A stretch of 64,000 nucleotides of DNA from Smittia aterrima (lineage: Eukaryota > Arthropoda > Insecta > Diptera > Chironomidae): NCBI GenBank assembly GCA_033063855.1, contig CP093830.1, forward strand, positions 6,076,854-6,140,853, read 5' to 3'. Position 1 is the stretch's first letter; the number at the start of each line of letters is the position of its first letter. Position numbers and translations under genes: made by a program. Under the pieces are notes generated by a model. It saw only the letters and a program-made list of their open reading frames with translations. It was not told where the DNA came from and ran no database searches. Below are positions 14,501 through 26,895 of the stretch, piece after piece.

Positions 14501-16837
14501 CGAAGCGAGGAAAAGCGCTGAATTCATAAGCACTTGACGATGCATATGCTGCAGCTGCCTCCAACCGCCTTCATTCTTTTTCTCTAGCGCTTAAAATGCC
14601 CGGGTCTCCTGAAAAATTGCAGCCATCTTCACATATACAACGTCATCTATTTTTTATTTTATTTTAATTGGAAAACCCACCAGAGTCTCGCTCTCCTTCA
14701 ACTCTCACCTCCTCGACACATTTTTTATCCAGAGAATTATTTGTTTTTCACTCTTCTTTCCTATCATCGCAGCATTTGACTACCCCTTGCCACCCTCTCA
14801 CGAATCGAAAAAAAATTCGTTTGGATGTGTTTGACTGTCTGAAGATGCGAAAGATGCTCGTGGCACATGATAACGGCGAAGCTGTCTATGTTTCTCCTCT
14901 GCCCGATGCAGCGCAAAAAAAAAAACACTAAAACAATCTCAAATTTCTTTTCCCATTTTTTTTCTTCTTTCGTTTGGGGAACGAGAGCGAGTGGGGTCAA
15001 ATGTGGGAAGCTGTATATAGCTCCAAAGCTTTATTTCTTTAGGGTGGATGAAGTCTTGATGAAACCTGAATTCGTTAAGGGAGAAGATGACGAAAATAAT
15101 GAAAAATTGATTCGATTTCGTGTAAATAATTCGACAGATCACAAATAATCCTTAATCAGTTAATTTATCTCTCAACGATCTCATCGTCTATTGCATGTTT
15201 GGTATTCGAGGAATGTGCAACAGATGAGCGTTTCCAATTAGTTTATTGTTGTTGACAATTCGCACATGTGCGTATATTGCACAAAAGTGAGAGTCGTCCT
15301 ACCGTACACAGAAGGAGGCAGGAGTTGTGTGAGAGGAATTGTGTATTTTGAATTCGCTTTGAGAGAATTTTCCATTTCCATTCAGTTGACTTTGCGTGCG
15401 ACATGTGATTGCCTTTTATCCACGAGATTTACACACTCTATTTGAAGTGTGCAGTCACTCATTGTCTCCACAGAGACTTGTTCTCCCCCGGAAGAAAAAA
15501 GAAAACTTCTAATGGCTAATGTGCAATGCTTTATGTTGTGGAAGAAAAGAAACTTGACTTTGTCGTTTACATAATTTTCTTACTTCTCCATGTACTTGCT
15601 TTAAATCATATCAACAGGTAGAACGATTTTCTTTCGAAGTAAACAGTCGGGAATATTTTTGTATTTCAACGACTACGAATCTCTCCTCACATCGGTTGGA
15701 TCATGAAATTTTATTTGTGCTGAAATTTTTAATTAAATCGCTTCATCATTTTTTTTTCTCTCTCTCTCTTCGTCAGACGTTGCCTGCTTCACCACTGAAA
15801 CTTCCAAGTGTATGTCATAATAAATTACCTCGTCCTTCGCTCCTCGAGTGTGATGTATCGCATCACCTACACCTCCAAACCATCCGAGCTTCTCTGCACA
15901 TTGGAGACGACGTCGAAAAATGATTAAAAAATAAATGAAAAAATTCAATATATTCGGTGTACAGTTTCCCTGCTAAAGCTCTTGAAGCGCAAAAAAGCGA
16001 GCGAATTGCATCCAAGGCGTCTTAATGTCGCTATCCAGCGATATGACACATTCTGGCTGAAGTGAAACAGAGCAAGCTACAGAAAATGAAACAGCGATAG
16101 TTTAAGTTTTTTAAAATACACAAAGAATCCGGAGAGCTTTTCCTACTAAAAAAAGAAAAAATTCTGGACGCCGAACCAGCAACAACTGAGCGCCCGATGA
16201 AGAAGAAAGGGAAGCAACAACAAAAATAGACATTGGGAGATCTGGAAGAAGGAAAACTCTCCACCAACAGCAGCAACAACAATTGCGTGTGCACATTGAA
16301 TGAAAAGACGAAGAACAAGAAGAAGACGACACTGCACACAACTTTTTTGCGAAAGCTCATTTTTTTTCGTCCTTCAATGCACATCGTGAAATAAAAAAAA
16401 GCTCACCACCACAAGTGCTTGTGCAAGTAAACATGGAGTGAACAGACCATTTTTAGAAGGAAAAAAGTGCATACATACTTAAAAATATTCATTCGGATAC
16501 ATTGCCGGAGCAAGAACTTTTTTTCACGAGAAGCAGGAAAAAACCCAAACCAGCAGAATATTATTTAATAGAGAAAAAAAAATCGTGGTGAAAAAAATTC
16601 GTCGGATTTTTCTCTGGTTTTTCTTTTTTTTTTCGGTGTTCGGAACACAGTTTCCGTTAAAATATTTTCGGGAGTTGAACGTGAAGTACACTTGTAGATT
16701 GACTGTCCAATTCGGTGGAAGAAAAGAAAGTTGTCGCGAAAGATTCGAAAGACGATTTAAGTTAGTGATGTGTGAATGATCAATGGTGATGATCAAGTTC
16801 TAAAACGAGAAAAGCAGTTATAAGAGTAAACAATCAA

Positions 16838-17050
16838 ATGCATATCCGATCAACATTATCAATGTTTCTGAAGTTTGTTGAGTTCGTGTCACATCGCCGT
16901 GTGGCCAACGATTTGAAATATTCGGACAATTTGTTGATTGACGAAGAATTAATCACAAAGAAGACAATTGAAAATTTTATTTTGGCATTGGACATTAAAA
17001 AATGGCGGATTGCTCATACTACCGTTGTATACAAGAGCGACGATTTATAA
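16838..17050 (+). other. Upstream ORF overlapping the E93 start codon
   Basis: A 70-codon ATG-initiated frame starts 164 bases before the E93 start codon, in a different frame, and ends 48 bases inside E93 exon 1. The peptide (MHIRSTLSMF...) resembles nothing I recognise. If the E93 leader includes position 16838, ribosomes using this ATG would bypass the E93 start, so it could repress translation. No strong splice acceptor that would remove it is visible between 16838 and 17001. It matters only as regulation; it is not proposed as a conserved protein. Confidence 0.3.
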
Positions 17051-20000
17051 AGCGCGAACTTCAGAAGTGGAACAAGGATATGGTTTATATTGTTGGTGAG
17101 TACCCAAAACTTCTTTATCGAATTATTCTTCCCCTAAAGCTTATAAGTCGTCTCGAAATTCGTCCAATAAGGAAATAAGAAACTTAAAAACATTTTTTCC
17201 AACCCAACACGAAGGAGCCCTTAACTCTCCTTGCCCCATTTTCCTTTCGCCAACACCAAGCATCAGAAAAATGTATAAAACTTTTTCATCTTTTCCCTTC
17301 CCAACACTACATTCACCCAAATGCTGCCTGTTGCTTCTCTAACTATTTAAAGTCGCTGCATCTCTCTCTTGCACTCGGCGTTGCTTCTTCTCGCTCTCGG
17401 ATGTTTATCCTTGCTGATGTCGTTTTGCAAGCAGCAGCAGAGGCAGCAACAAGACCTGTTGCCGAAAGCGTTGGAAGGAGTAGAATAAACACCCAAAATC
17501 TCGCCCAGTCTCTCAGTTGAAAATAAATTTGGTACTCCCACTCACCCTTCCGGCCGTCTGTCTAGCAATTGTCTGACTCCAGGCTCACCGAAATATAAAA
17601 AGTTTGCCTTTTTTTCGGGCTGATGATTTCGTTTCTCTCCTCAAACTTTTAATGCATGTACAGACGACTTTGCTTAATTCGATTCGTTTTTCATAAATCT
17701 CGTGATGATGTCAACGAGAAAATATAAAATAAAATTTCCTCTCTGTCCTCCGAACCGAACAAGCTTTTTTTTTCGGGGTAATCGAACTTTGCAGCACAAA
17801 AAATTGATGGGTTGAAACTGGAAACGAGTCTCCCATTTAACCGTCGTCTTTCTTTAACGTTAGACTTCCCGCATCGCCCTGGTCGCTTCTCTTTCGTTCT
17901 TTCCCTTGAGCTGGCTTCCTGAACCGTTCTTGTGGAAAAATCTATCGCACAAATAACTACCGAGAGTAATCGCACAAGCGAACTAACAAAAAAAAAATGA
18001 AGACAGCAATTCGTAAATGGCGTAAGCCTCTTTGGGATCATTGCGACCAATTGCTATGAGAAGGTTTGACATCATTCATGTTTCGTCTTATGCTTTCCGA
18101 GTAAGGAACAAGGACAACATGGATGAGCTTTCTGATAGAAGGGATAACAGGATGCTCGTGACTTCGGGAGAGAAAATCGAGACCGAAATTCATTTATTTA
18201 GCACACGAACGTTCGCTTGTTAATCGTAGAGAATAAAAATTCTAGAGAAACAATTAAATTGGGAATCTTGTTGTATGTGCTGAATCCACTAGTTGAATGT
18301 TCCGTCTCTTAGGGTGTGAGTCAGAATATTCTCGTTTTTATAAGCACACATGTCTCGACAACAACAATTCTAAACTTCTTCCTCTTTCCTCTCCCAAAGC
18401 GACTGGGAATCTGCATGCTTTCCTGCAACAAGTTGGATGATGATTCGAAATAAATGATTCGAAAGTTCTTGAAAGTTCGTTTCACTAATAATTTCATGGA
18501 AACTTTTTGAAGATGTTTAAATTTGACAAAGATCTTAAAAGCTTTCTAAAAGCTTCGAGATATTTTCGACGAAGTTTTTTTCCTTCACCACACTCCAACT
18601 TTTTTTTTATATTTACCAACTCCGAAAGAAAAATCAAAACACAATTAAAACAAAAAAAAAGTCGCTTCAGATTTTTTCAGAAGTGCATGCGCTCCTTCTC
18701 GTTCTCTCTCACTCATACCTTTCGTTTCTTCGCCCAAAGCTAGACGAGCGATGACTTTTTCGGATGCGGGGAATTTTTCATTCTTCTCGCCTCATAGAAA
18801 AATTGTTGCAAAACGCAAAGCATACAATTTTAAAACTTTTTTCCCCGTCGTTCGAACAAATACAAATGAAGATGAAGTCGGCGAAGCGCTCGGGTTGCGG
18901 AGAGAAAGGAAAACTAGTAGTTGTGAGGCGCAATTGCGATTGTATGCAATCGTATGCAATTTTCTCGTCGTGAGTGGAAAGTGTTCTCAGTCGCGAAAAA
19001 ACACTGCACCGGAATGCAAGAAAAGGCAACGGAGAGGTCTACGATGCGGCGACCTCAAGTGTCATTAACAAAAAGTGTCTAAAATCGTATGTTAATTCGT
19101 TTCTATTTGAAAATTCGTTAGCACCTATCGACAGCTTCTCGCGAATATTTGTTTCGCTGCATTTGATGCTTAACGTCACTCGCTAATCATTGCATAAAGT
19201 TATAGTTTTATTCCAAATGTGTCACATACGAAATATAAAAAAATGAATGAAAGAAAAAGAAAGATGAGCGATGAGACAGTTAAGATGACGAACGATCGTG
19301 CCAAGTCCATGAAGAAGAATTAAAAAGTTTTCTATTTGTTTAAACGATGAAAGGGAAAAGTGTTTAATTGGTCGGTTTGGATAGTTAAATATCACATATG
19401 GGATTATGTCAATGTCAGAGCTTTGTAATAATTTTTTTTGCGCAATAATCAAATCTAAATTTTCCCCATGCGGCAAATGATTAAATTGCTTTGTTAATGA
19501 GCTGAGAAATGCGACAAAAAAAATCAATAATTCGTCAGCAGAAAACCTTTGTTTTATTAAATCAAGTAGAAGAAGGAAGAAAGTGAAGTTGATTTCATTA
19601 AATGTAAAGTTCTTACTTAGACTCGATCCCCGAGGATTGCGTGTCCGTGTGAGTGTGTAAGTTCGTGTGTGCAAAAAAAATAAATGGAATAAAAAATTAA
19701 AATGCAGTTTTTGTGTAATGACTGAATATCATAGATCGCTCCATCTCTTTCGCTCGACAATCGCAACCGAAAACAAAGAATGTGAAAATGAATTAAAACG
19801 AGTACAATATTTAGTGTGTGACATAGGAAAAACTCTTTCTTTAGTTTGTGATCATCGCGAGATTAATTGAAACGTGATTCGTTTGACTTCGTTGTGCTTG
19901 GCAAATTAAATTATTTTGTGCGTTCTCTTGTTTCTTGTAGATCAGCATACATCATCGTAGACAAGAATCAACATTTTCATAATCCGTGATTTAATTAGTT

Positions 20001-23000
20001 TTAATCTTCTATACACCAAAAATGTATAAAAACAAAACTTAGAGAAAGGCGACGAGAAAAAAAAACAATCAATTGTGATACTAAAATTAAAAGAAAAATC
20101 AGTTCGATTTTGGAGAGGAACGCTCGTTGGATTTGTCGTGTGATGATAAACAAAAAGCAAAGCGAAGAAGAAGAAACTTGATGATTTGAGTTTGTTGTCG
20201 AAAGAAAAGTTAATGAACAGAGAAAGAACTTCAAGGACCACGGTTCATGGATACACAAGACAAACGTATGTCAACATTACATTTTTATATCTGCATACAA
20301 GTTCGCTTTTTTATTCTTGCTCTCTCTTGTCATAATCATCAAAGAGAAGCTCTTCCGATATAATAAATATTTCAGTTTTAATTATTCACTCGCTTGTGTG
20401 AATATATTGTGTGACCCCTTAAAACAAAATTTCCCCCGAAAAACTCATTTCTTACGACGAGTGATAGAGAGAGAGATATTGCATCGCGTCAGGGCGTCGA
20501 CATTTAACCGACAAAAAATTGTACTTCCATACACATTTTACTGCTTTACTACAATCGAAAAAGAATCTGCCGAAAAAAAACGCAAGAATAAATTTATTCG
20601 CGAAAAGAAGAAAGCAGACGAAGAATATTTTCGCTCGGGCAGCATTATCGTTCGATTCATTTCGGCATCGTGCATTTGTTGTTGCTTCGTGCGAGCTGAT
20701 TCACTTTTCATTTCTTTCTCGTTATTACGACGTACGCTGTTTTCGGGTAGGTCATGTTAGTTGTGCATGAGCCGACGAAACAGAAACTGACGATGAATGA
20801 TTGAAAGGAGGAGGATGAGAAGCTTTTGATGCGAGAATGAAGAGTGGATTTGAAAAATCGATGAAGTCTTTAATGATAATTATTTAGAAGGTTCCGGAAG
20901 CGCTTGTTTACGCAAAGCTTTCTTTATCGGCGCAGAGTGAGAAAGAGAGAATCCCTTTTGCAATATTCTTTTCCATCTTTTTTTTTATTATCGCTTGCGA
21001 ATTTCGTTCCTATCCGAAAAGAAATGGGGGAGAGACAGAAGTGAATGAACTTTTCGGGAACGCGATGTGGTTCACTCAAAATTGCGTTTACTCATAATTT
21101 CGCTTTATGCTTCTTGCAGTTGAAAATTCAAAGCGCAAATATAAAATTGGTGCACAATAATCACACCAATGCACACATGCACGTTTGTTTTGAAACTAAC
21201 TCTCCAAGGTTCCTAATGTACAGCAAATAAAACTTCAGAGCTCTTATCAACTTGTGTTTCTTATCGTTCGAACTGACGAGAGCCTACAATTTTGTGTCTT
21301 CTACTGTAATCAGGGCGAGGAATTAATTCCAATTACAATCTTATGATTCCTCGATTGTCTGATGTTGATAAGATTTCACAAACACTCGTTCAATTTTTAA
21401 AAAATAAGCTTTCGTCATCCTGTTCCAAAAACATGAAGAAAAATCGAAATTATCTGCGACTTATTCTGCTCTGACGTCAACTTGTAAAAGTTTGCAGTTA
21501 AGAAATTCGTTTAAGGCGTGTCACGACGATCGCCGAAGAATCCGTTGAACATCAAAACTATAAGCGAAAAAAAAATGAATTTTATTGATTAGTAAACTTT
21601 ACTGCGTCGCCATCTCACTCATAGCCGAACTCAAGATTTTTCTTTCTCTCCTAAAAAAAAAAACAAATTTCATAAGTAAGAGAAAAACTCGTTGCATTTC
21701 CTCGCTCCGATCGATTCCCTGCCCTTTTTCGCTCTCAGCACAACTCAACCCCCTTTCGCATGCCTTGCCACCCTCAAAAAAAGTTTCCTCAACAATTTTT
21801 TCCGTGCACTTTTCGTCGACGAAGATTTTTTTCGTGTATTATCTCCTTGCGAGTCTATTCGTCTTTGAGTGTGTGTGAGAATGTCGGAAGGTTTTAAACA
21901 TATCTAGGGGGAAGGAGTTTGGCGCAAACACGAGCGATGTCCACAATTTAAAATGTTTCTAAAGTTTAGAGCCGTAAATTTTTTTACAGTTATCGATAAA
22001 TCATTAAATTATTCATCGCCAAAAAAATGTTCCTCGCCGATGAGTCCTCGCTTTAAAGTAATCGATTTAGTCCGAATGTTCTCCTCGAATGTCATTGCAC
22101 TTCTTCTTCTTCTTCTTTTCTGTTTTTCCTCGAAAAATGGAAAAGTAATTGAAACCTTCACCACTACCACATCTACTCAGCCATCGACTCTTTTTGTCCG
22201 TTTTTAGATGTTTGGACGGCGAAATAAGTTCAATAAAAGTTATTGACTTTGCGCTTTGTAGAAAAAGAAAAAAAAAGCTTCGAGATTGTCTCCTTTGTGA
22301 CGAGTTCGCTTCTGCAAAAGTTTGCAAAAGTAAAATGATGACTTGTGTCTGTTTCGACAACGCGCTCCAATCACTTGTTCTATCAAAGTAGATAAATGAC
22401 TTTTCCGCATTCGAAAAGCTTCTCCGCATTAGAGAGTTTCCTTTCTTTATCGCAGGAATGAATGAGCGTTTGTTTTAAAGTTAAAACACATGGACGGATG
22501 TGTAAATATTTTATTTCGATTGTCGCAATATCTTTCGTCGAGGTCTTTTGTCAAAGCTTCACCTTTTGCTTCCTCGTTTAAATTTCATTAAATATTAAGA
22601 GCATTAGCTTTGAATCCTTAAAAGGGGGAACGAGTTAACCTGATTAACGACTACTCAGCCACATGTCCACAATTATTGATCATCTAATAACATGAAACAA
22701 CCAAAAGTTTTTGCGCTTCAACATTGTCAATGCACTTTCTACTTGTCTGTTCCATTAATTTTAACTTAAACAGTAATTAGCCTTTGATATTCTAATCACA
22801 TTCTTTTCCTTATTGTTCCCTCTAATTGCATTAATTCACCGCCGCACAGGATTAGAGAGAGTAGCTGAGGAATTGATGGGACGCAGAAAGTGGAAACAGT
22901 ATCAAGATTCTTTAGCTCAATCGAATATTGCCTCGGATTTATTAGCGAAGCAGTCGCCTTCGATTGGTAAGTATCCGTCGTCGTTGTGTTTGTCTAAAAT

Positions 23001-26000
23001 AATTTCATTTCTTTATTTCTTAACTTCCTTCTTCAATCGACAAAAACCATCTTGGTCATAACAGAACAACAAGAAACCAGTAATAAATTGCAAGAAGCTG
23101 AGAAAGAAACTGGAATCAAAGCGGAAACTCAAGATATAAAGGAAGAGACTAAATTGATGACTGTGGAAGACGCTAGCGAAAAATTAGGTACACACGAATG
23201 ACCCGTTACATTGCATTTGAAAGATTGTAATCGTAGAATGTATTTCTTTCCCGTTCAATTAAAATCAGAAGAAGAATCAAAAGCAGAAGACGTTTGCAAT
23301 CATATCTCAGCCAAAAGTGAGACAGACCCGGTTGATTGGAAGCCTCAAGACAAGTGTTACTTTTGTGTTGACGGAAAGCTGTTAAAAGTGAACGAGATAG
23401 GCGAACTTGTTGTTGAGGCAGGTCCGGTACAGCCGGAAACTGAGCTCAACAAACACGTAAGCACATTAAATAGTTTTGCACTTTGAGTGTTGGATGTAAT
23501 TAAATTAATCATCATTCATAGATTGTTGAATCAGACGATTCAAGTTCGAGTTCAGAAACAATTCGAAAGCCCAACAATCATCAAAAGTTGTCTTCCAATC
23601 TCATTCCGAAGAATCTGGAACAGTTTTTAAAATCAATTGCAAACGATCCCAATATGACGTCGCTTGAGTCAATGGCGGCCGCACAAATCGCGGCATTCCA
23701 ACGACTACCCGAGCTTAATCAGTTGAATCCATTCTATCCGAGTAAGTTTATTGAAATTGAAGAGCAAAGTTTATAAAACAAAATCACATTGTTGCGAATA
23801 TCTTACGAACTTAGTCACATCTTATCTCCAAATTTCCAGACATGTTTTTTCAACAATTTCAACAACAAATATCTCCTTCGACGACACCCGATCGCATCGC
23901 AAGTCCATCCGTTAAGACTCCGATGAATGTAGAACTTCCTGTGCTCTCGCCGACAGTGCAATCCAGTGAACAACCGCTTGATCTCAGCGCGAAGCCAGGT
24001 GGATCATCTGGTGACTCAAAAAATGTTTTCAAGTAAGTTTCTTAACCGCGTTGCATTCGATTCCCTTCAGCTGGGTCGATGATCCCTCGAATATCTTTTT
24101 TTTACATTTGTTATTGCTGAACTCAAAATTGCTGATCCATTTTCTTCTTTCGAACGAAAGACGACACAGCTGTCCTAACAATTAAAGTTTCTACTAATTA
24201 TCAAAGCCTGCATATCCAAAAACAGAACTTCTAACTCTAATGGCAAATTAAATTCATGAGTGTACTTACGAAATATCCCACTCATACGCACAAATACAAA
24301 ATAACCCGAATGTAATTATTTAAACACACTCATAAGGCATGTTGCATTGCAAGAGGTTAACGACCTTTTTGGATATCAACGCAAATGAAAATCATTTTTA
24401 TTTCGCACAGTAATATTCACTCAAGAAGCTGAATAAAGAAATATTTTTTCCAGTTAATTACTTATCGACAGGCTCGTGCATTTTGTTTGCTTTGTAATGC
24501 GAAGCCCAAAACAGTTTTTTGACTAAATGCATGGAAATGCTCGCTCATCACTTGAGTTTCCGAAAGCAATAAAATTCGATTGTTTACGAAGATATTTTCT
24601 GTTTTCTTTTAAAATTAAGTTAGGTCAGTTATTCAATATTTTCTTTCGTCGTCTCAGATGATTCTCAGGAAACTTTTCTTTAAATTAACATTTTGATTTT
24701 TGTTTTTTAGGGCCAAGCCTCGAATATCGACGGTTCCTGGTCGTCGCTCGTATACTGAAGAAGAGCTTAACAATGCATTGCAGGATATTCTCAGTGGAAA
24801 ACTCGGCACGAGACGTGCTGCTGTTCTTTATGGCATTCCACGGTCGACACTTCGTAATAAGGTTTACAAGCTGGCGATTGAGCAAAAGCGAGAGCTTCTT
24901 GCTAATAATCCACCAATCGCCGTGCTTGAAGGAGACGACGACGATAAAGACTCTGAGACAGAAGACGACAAAAGTAAGATGAACTCAAACAATCAACTTC
25001 AAGCATACTTGAAATTATTGGAGAACTCACAACAAGTGAAAGCAGAGCCAAAGTCAAACAATTGGCAAATGGATCCAAACACATTACTTCAAAGTCTTCT
25101 ACTGGCCAATGCTAGTGGACTTGGAGGTCTCGGCGGGTTTTCTTCGTTCTTTCCGTCTTCCTCAAAGGAAGAAATACCAGAATTTTTGCGAAAGATTCTA
25201 ACGCAACCTCCGGAATTGAAAGCGCAAGAGAACGACAAGGCTGAGAATCTGGCTTCGAACAATGGCTCGTCTAATCCACTTGATCGGCTGTCGATGCTAA
25301 ACTTGTTTCAACAGCAATACAGCAACAAGATGCCCAACTCATCGCACACGCCTGATATTGACATGGAAGGCAGCGACGACTCAACGATTAACTCATCAAT
25401 TCTGAAAGTTCCGTCCGTGAAATCATTGTTTGGATCAGGAGCGCATTCTTCTTCCGCCCAGAGTAAAAACGGTGACATTACAAACTCCACGCCTTCCACA
25501 TCACCGCAAATAGCATCAGCTTTATCATCAAGTCCACAAATGCCAGGCGGCTCGAGCTCGCTTGCAAATCATTTGAACATGCGATCACCGCCGAGTGTTC
25601 ATCGCCAAAGAAGTGAATCGTCTTCGCCACCAACAGCAAAGTTCAATCTTCACGACGTAATTCGTCAGAGTATTAGCAAAAATTTCCAGTCGAATCTGTT
25701 GGAAGAACAACAGAAACATTCCACGCCGCTTATGATTGATCCAATGGATCCGTTCCAAAAACGACCAAGCATTTCTGTTATCAAAAATTTAGGAGGAACA
25801 GACATTTCTCGATTTGGAAGTAACCCAAACATCACACAACTCACACCACAACAATTGTCGCCCAACAACACTGGCACGGGTGGAAAGGGAACAAGACCGA
25901 AGCGAGGAAAGTATCGAAACTATGATCGCGATAGTCTCGTTGAAGCTGTTAAAGCTGTTCAAAGGGGAGAGATGTCAGTTCATAGAGCTGGAAGTTACTA

Positions 26001-26895
26001 TGGCGTTCCACATTCGACTCTTGAATATAAAGTAAAGGAACGACATCTCATGAGACCGAGAAAGCGTGAGCCAAAACCTCAACCACTTGACTCGGCCACG
26101 CCATCGACTTCTGCCAAATCAGACATCAGTGGAATCCGTTCGCTTGATAAAAGCAAATCAATCAACACCAGTAAGCCGACAATGAAGTCTCCCTACACTG
26201 CACCAAATGGAATGAAGATGCCGCCTTTCTTAGATCCAGCGATGGCAGCGCAACTTCAGTATACGTCACAGTTGTTTTGGCAACATTCCGGGAATTTCCC
26301 AACCATGCCCGGCTTAGATTTCTCGCGGGGAACAACTCAAAATAGTTCAACGCCGTTTCCACCTAACGCTGAAAACTTTTTCACACAACAAATGCTGCAA
26401 AAAATTCAAGAAGAACATCAACAACAATTCAAATCCCCAGTGAATGGAAATCAAAGCAACGCAAAGAGAGATTCTGAGAATCCTTATGACGCTGTTGGAA
26501 CGAATGGCTCGTCTTCTTCGTCATTCCTTGATGGAATCATTCGTCAGAGTTTAGACAAGAAACCAAGTGATTTGAGCCATGGAACGTTGTTCGAGCAATT
26601 GCTGAAGAACAACAGTAAGAACTCATTGCTTGGCTCGGCTACATCATCAGACGACAATGGATACTCGCCAACCTCATCAAAAATGTTGAAGAAACGAGCT
26701 GGTAGTCCACTCGACTTTGCTCAACACGCTGAGATTAAACGCGAACGAGCAAGTCCACCTCACAATAATGACGCTGATCCCGATTACTTGAGTTTGATGC
26801 AAAGTCAGCAGATGCTGAGTCTCCGCGAGAGCTTAAACGTGAAAGAAGAGCTCAATGGATCATCTAAAAATGACTTATCAGACACTAATTCATAA
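17002..26895 (+). CDS. Eip93F: Ecdysone-induced transcription factor E93 (Eip93F / Mblk-1)
   Basis: Seven exons join into 1039 residues: 17002-17095, 22850-22966, 23065-23187, 23269-23456, 23522-23741, 23840-24032 and 24711-26895. E93 specifies adult metamorphosis and steroid-triggered cell death, acting in the nucleus. The amino end (MADCSYYRCIQERR...) and the next exon (GLERVAEELMGRRKW...) match the conserved E93/LCoR amino-terminal region. A Cys pair follows near residues 141-144 (KCYFC). A CtBP-type motif PLDLS lies near residue 291, and a nuclear-receptor box LQSLL near 437. Two pipsqueak-type helix-turn-helix DNA-binding domains lie at about 324-368 and 710-758. The rest is low-complexity S, N and Q. 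Length is close to the roughly 1.1-kb-codon fly protein. The start ATG has a strong fly context (AAAAATGG). Exons 2 to 7 all join in frame. Alternative promoters and isoforms are likely but not visible. Confidence 0.93.
17096..22849 (+). other. E93 intron 1 (5.75 kb)
   Basis: Bounded by a GTGAGT donor and a CACAG acceptor that join exon 1 to exon 2 in frame (phase 1). The longest open frame inside, 150 codons on the minus strand at 19222-19674, is low complexity and unlike any family I know, so it was not called. No repeat element, tRNA or coding exon was seen. Long first introns of developmental regulators often hold enhancers, but nothing here proves that. Confidence 0.6.

Larger units (their letters stand above)
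1..16837. other. Long noncoding region upstream of E93
   Basis: No coding exon could be supported here on either strand. The open frames present are short, low-complexity and rich in F, K, S and R, as expected from AT-rich DNA. The stretch contains poly(T) and poly(A) tracts, short simple repeats such as the GAC-triplet run near 13343-13360, and two candidate ecdysone-receptor elements listed separately. By position it is probably the cis-regulatory domain and 5' untranslated region of E93, the only gene within 33 kb. The transcription start could not be placed. Several TATA-like strings exist (for example near 10589) but none has convincing support. Confidence 0.6.

Noticed and set aside
16371..16383. 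CCTTCAATGCACA resembling the hsp27 ecdysone element
   Set aside because: Mismatches at three consensus positions; kept only as a weak note within the IR-1 finding.
19222..19674. 150-codon minus-strand open frame in E93 intron 1
   Set aside because: The longest noncoding-region frame, but low complexity and without known motifs or nearby exons.
20317..20760. 147-codon plus-strand open frame in E93 intron 1
   Set aside because: Begins at a non-ATG codon and shows no domain; judged chance.
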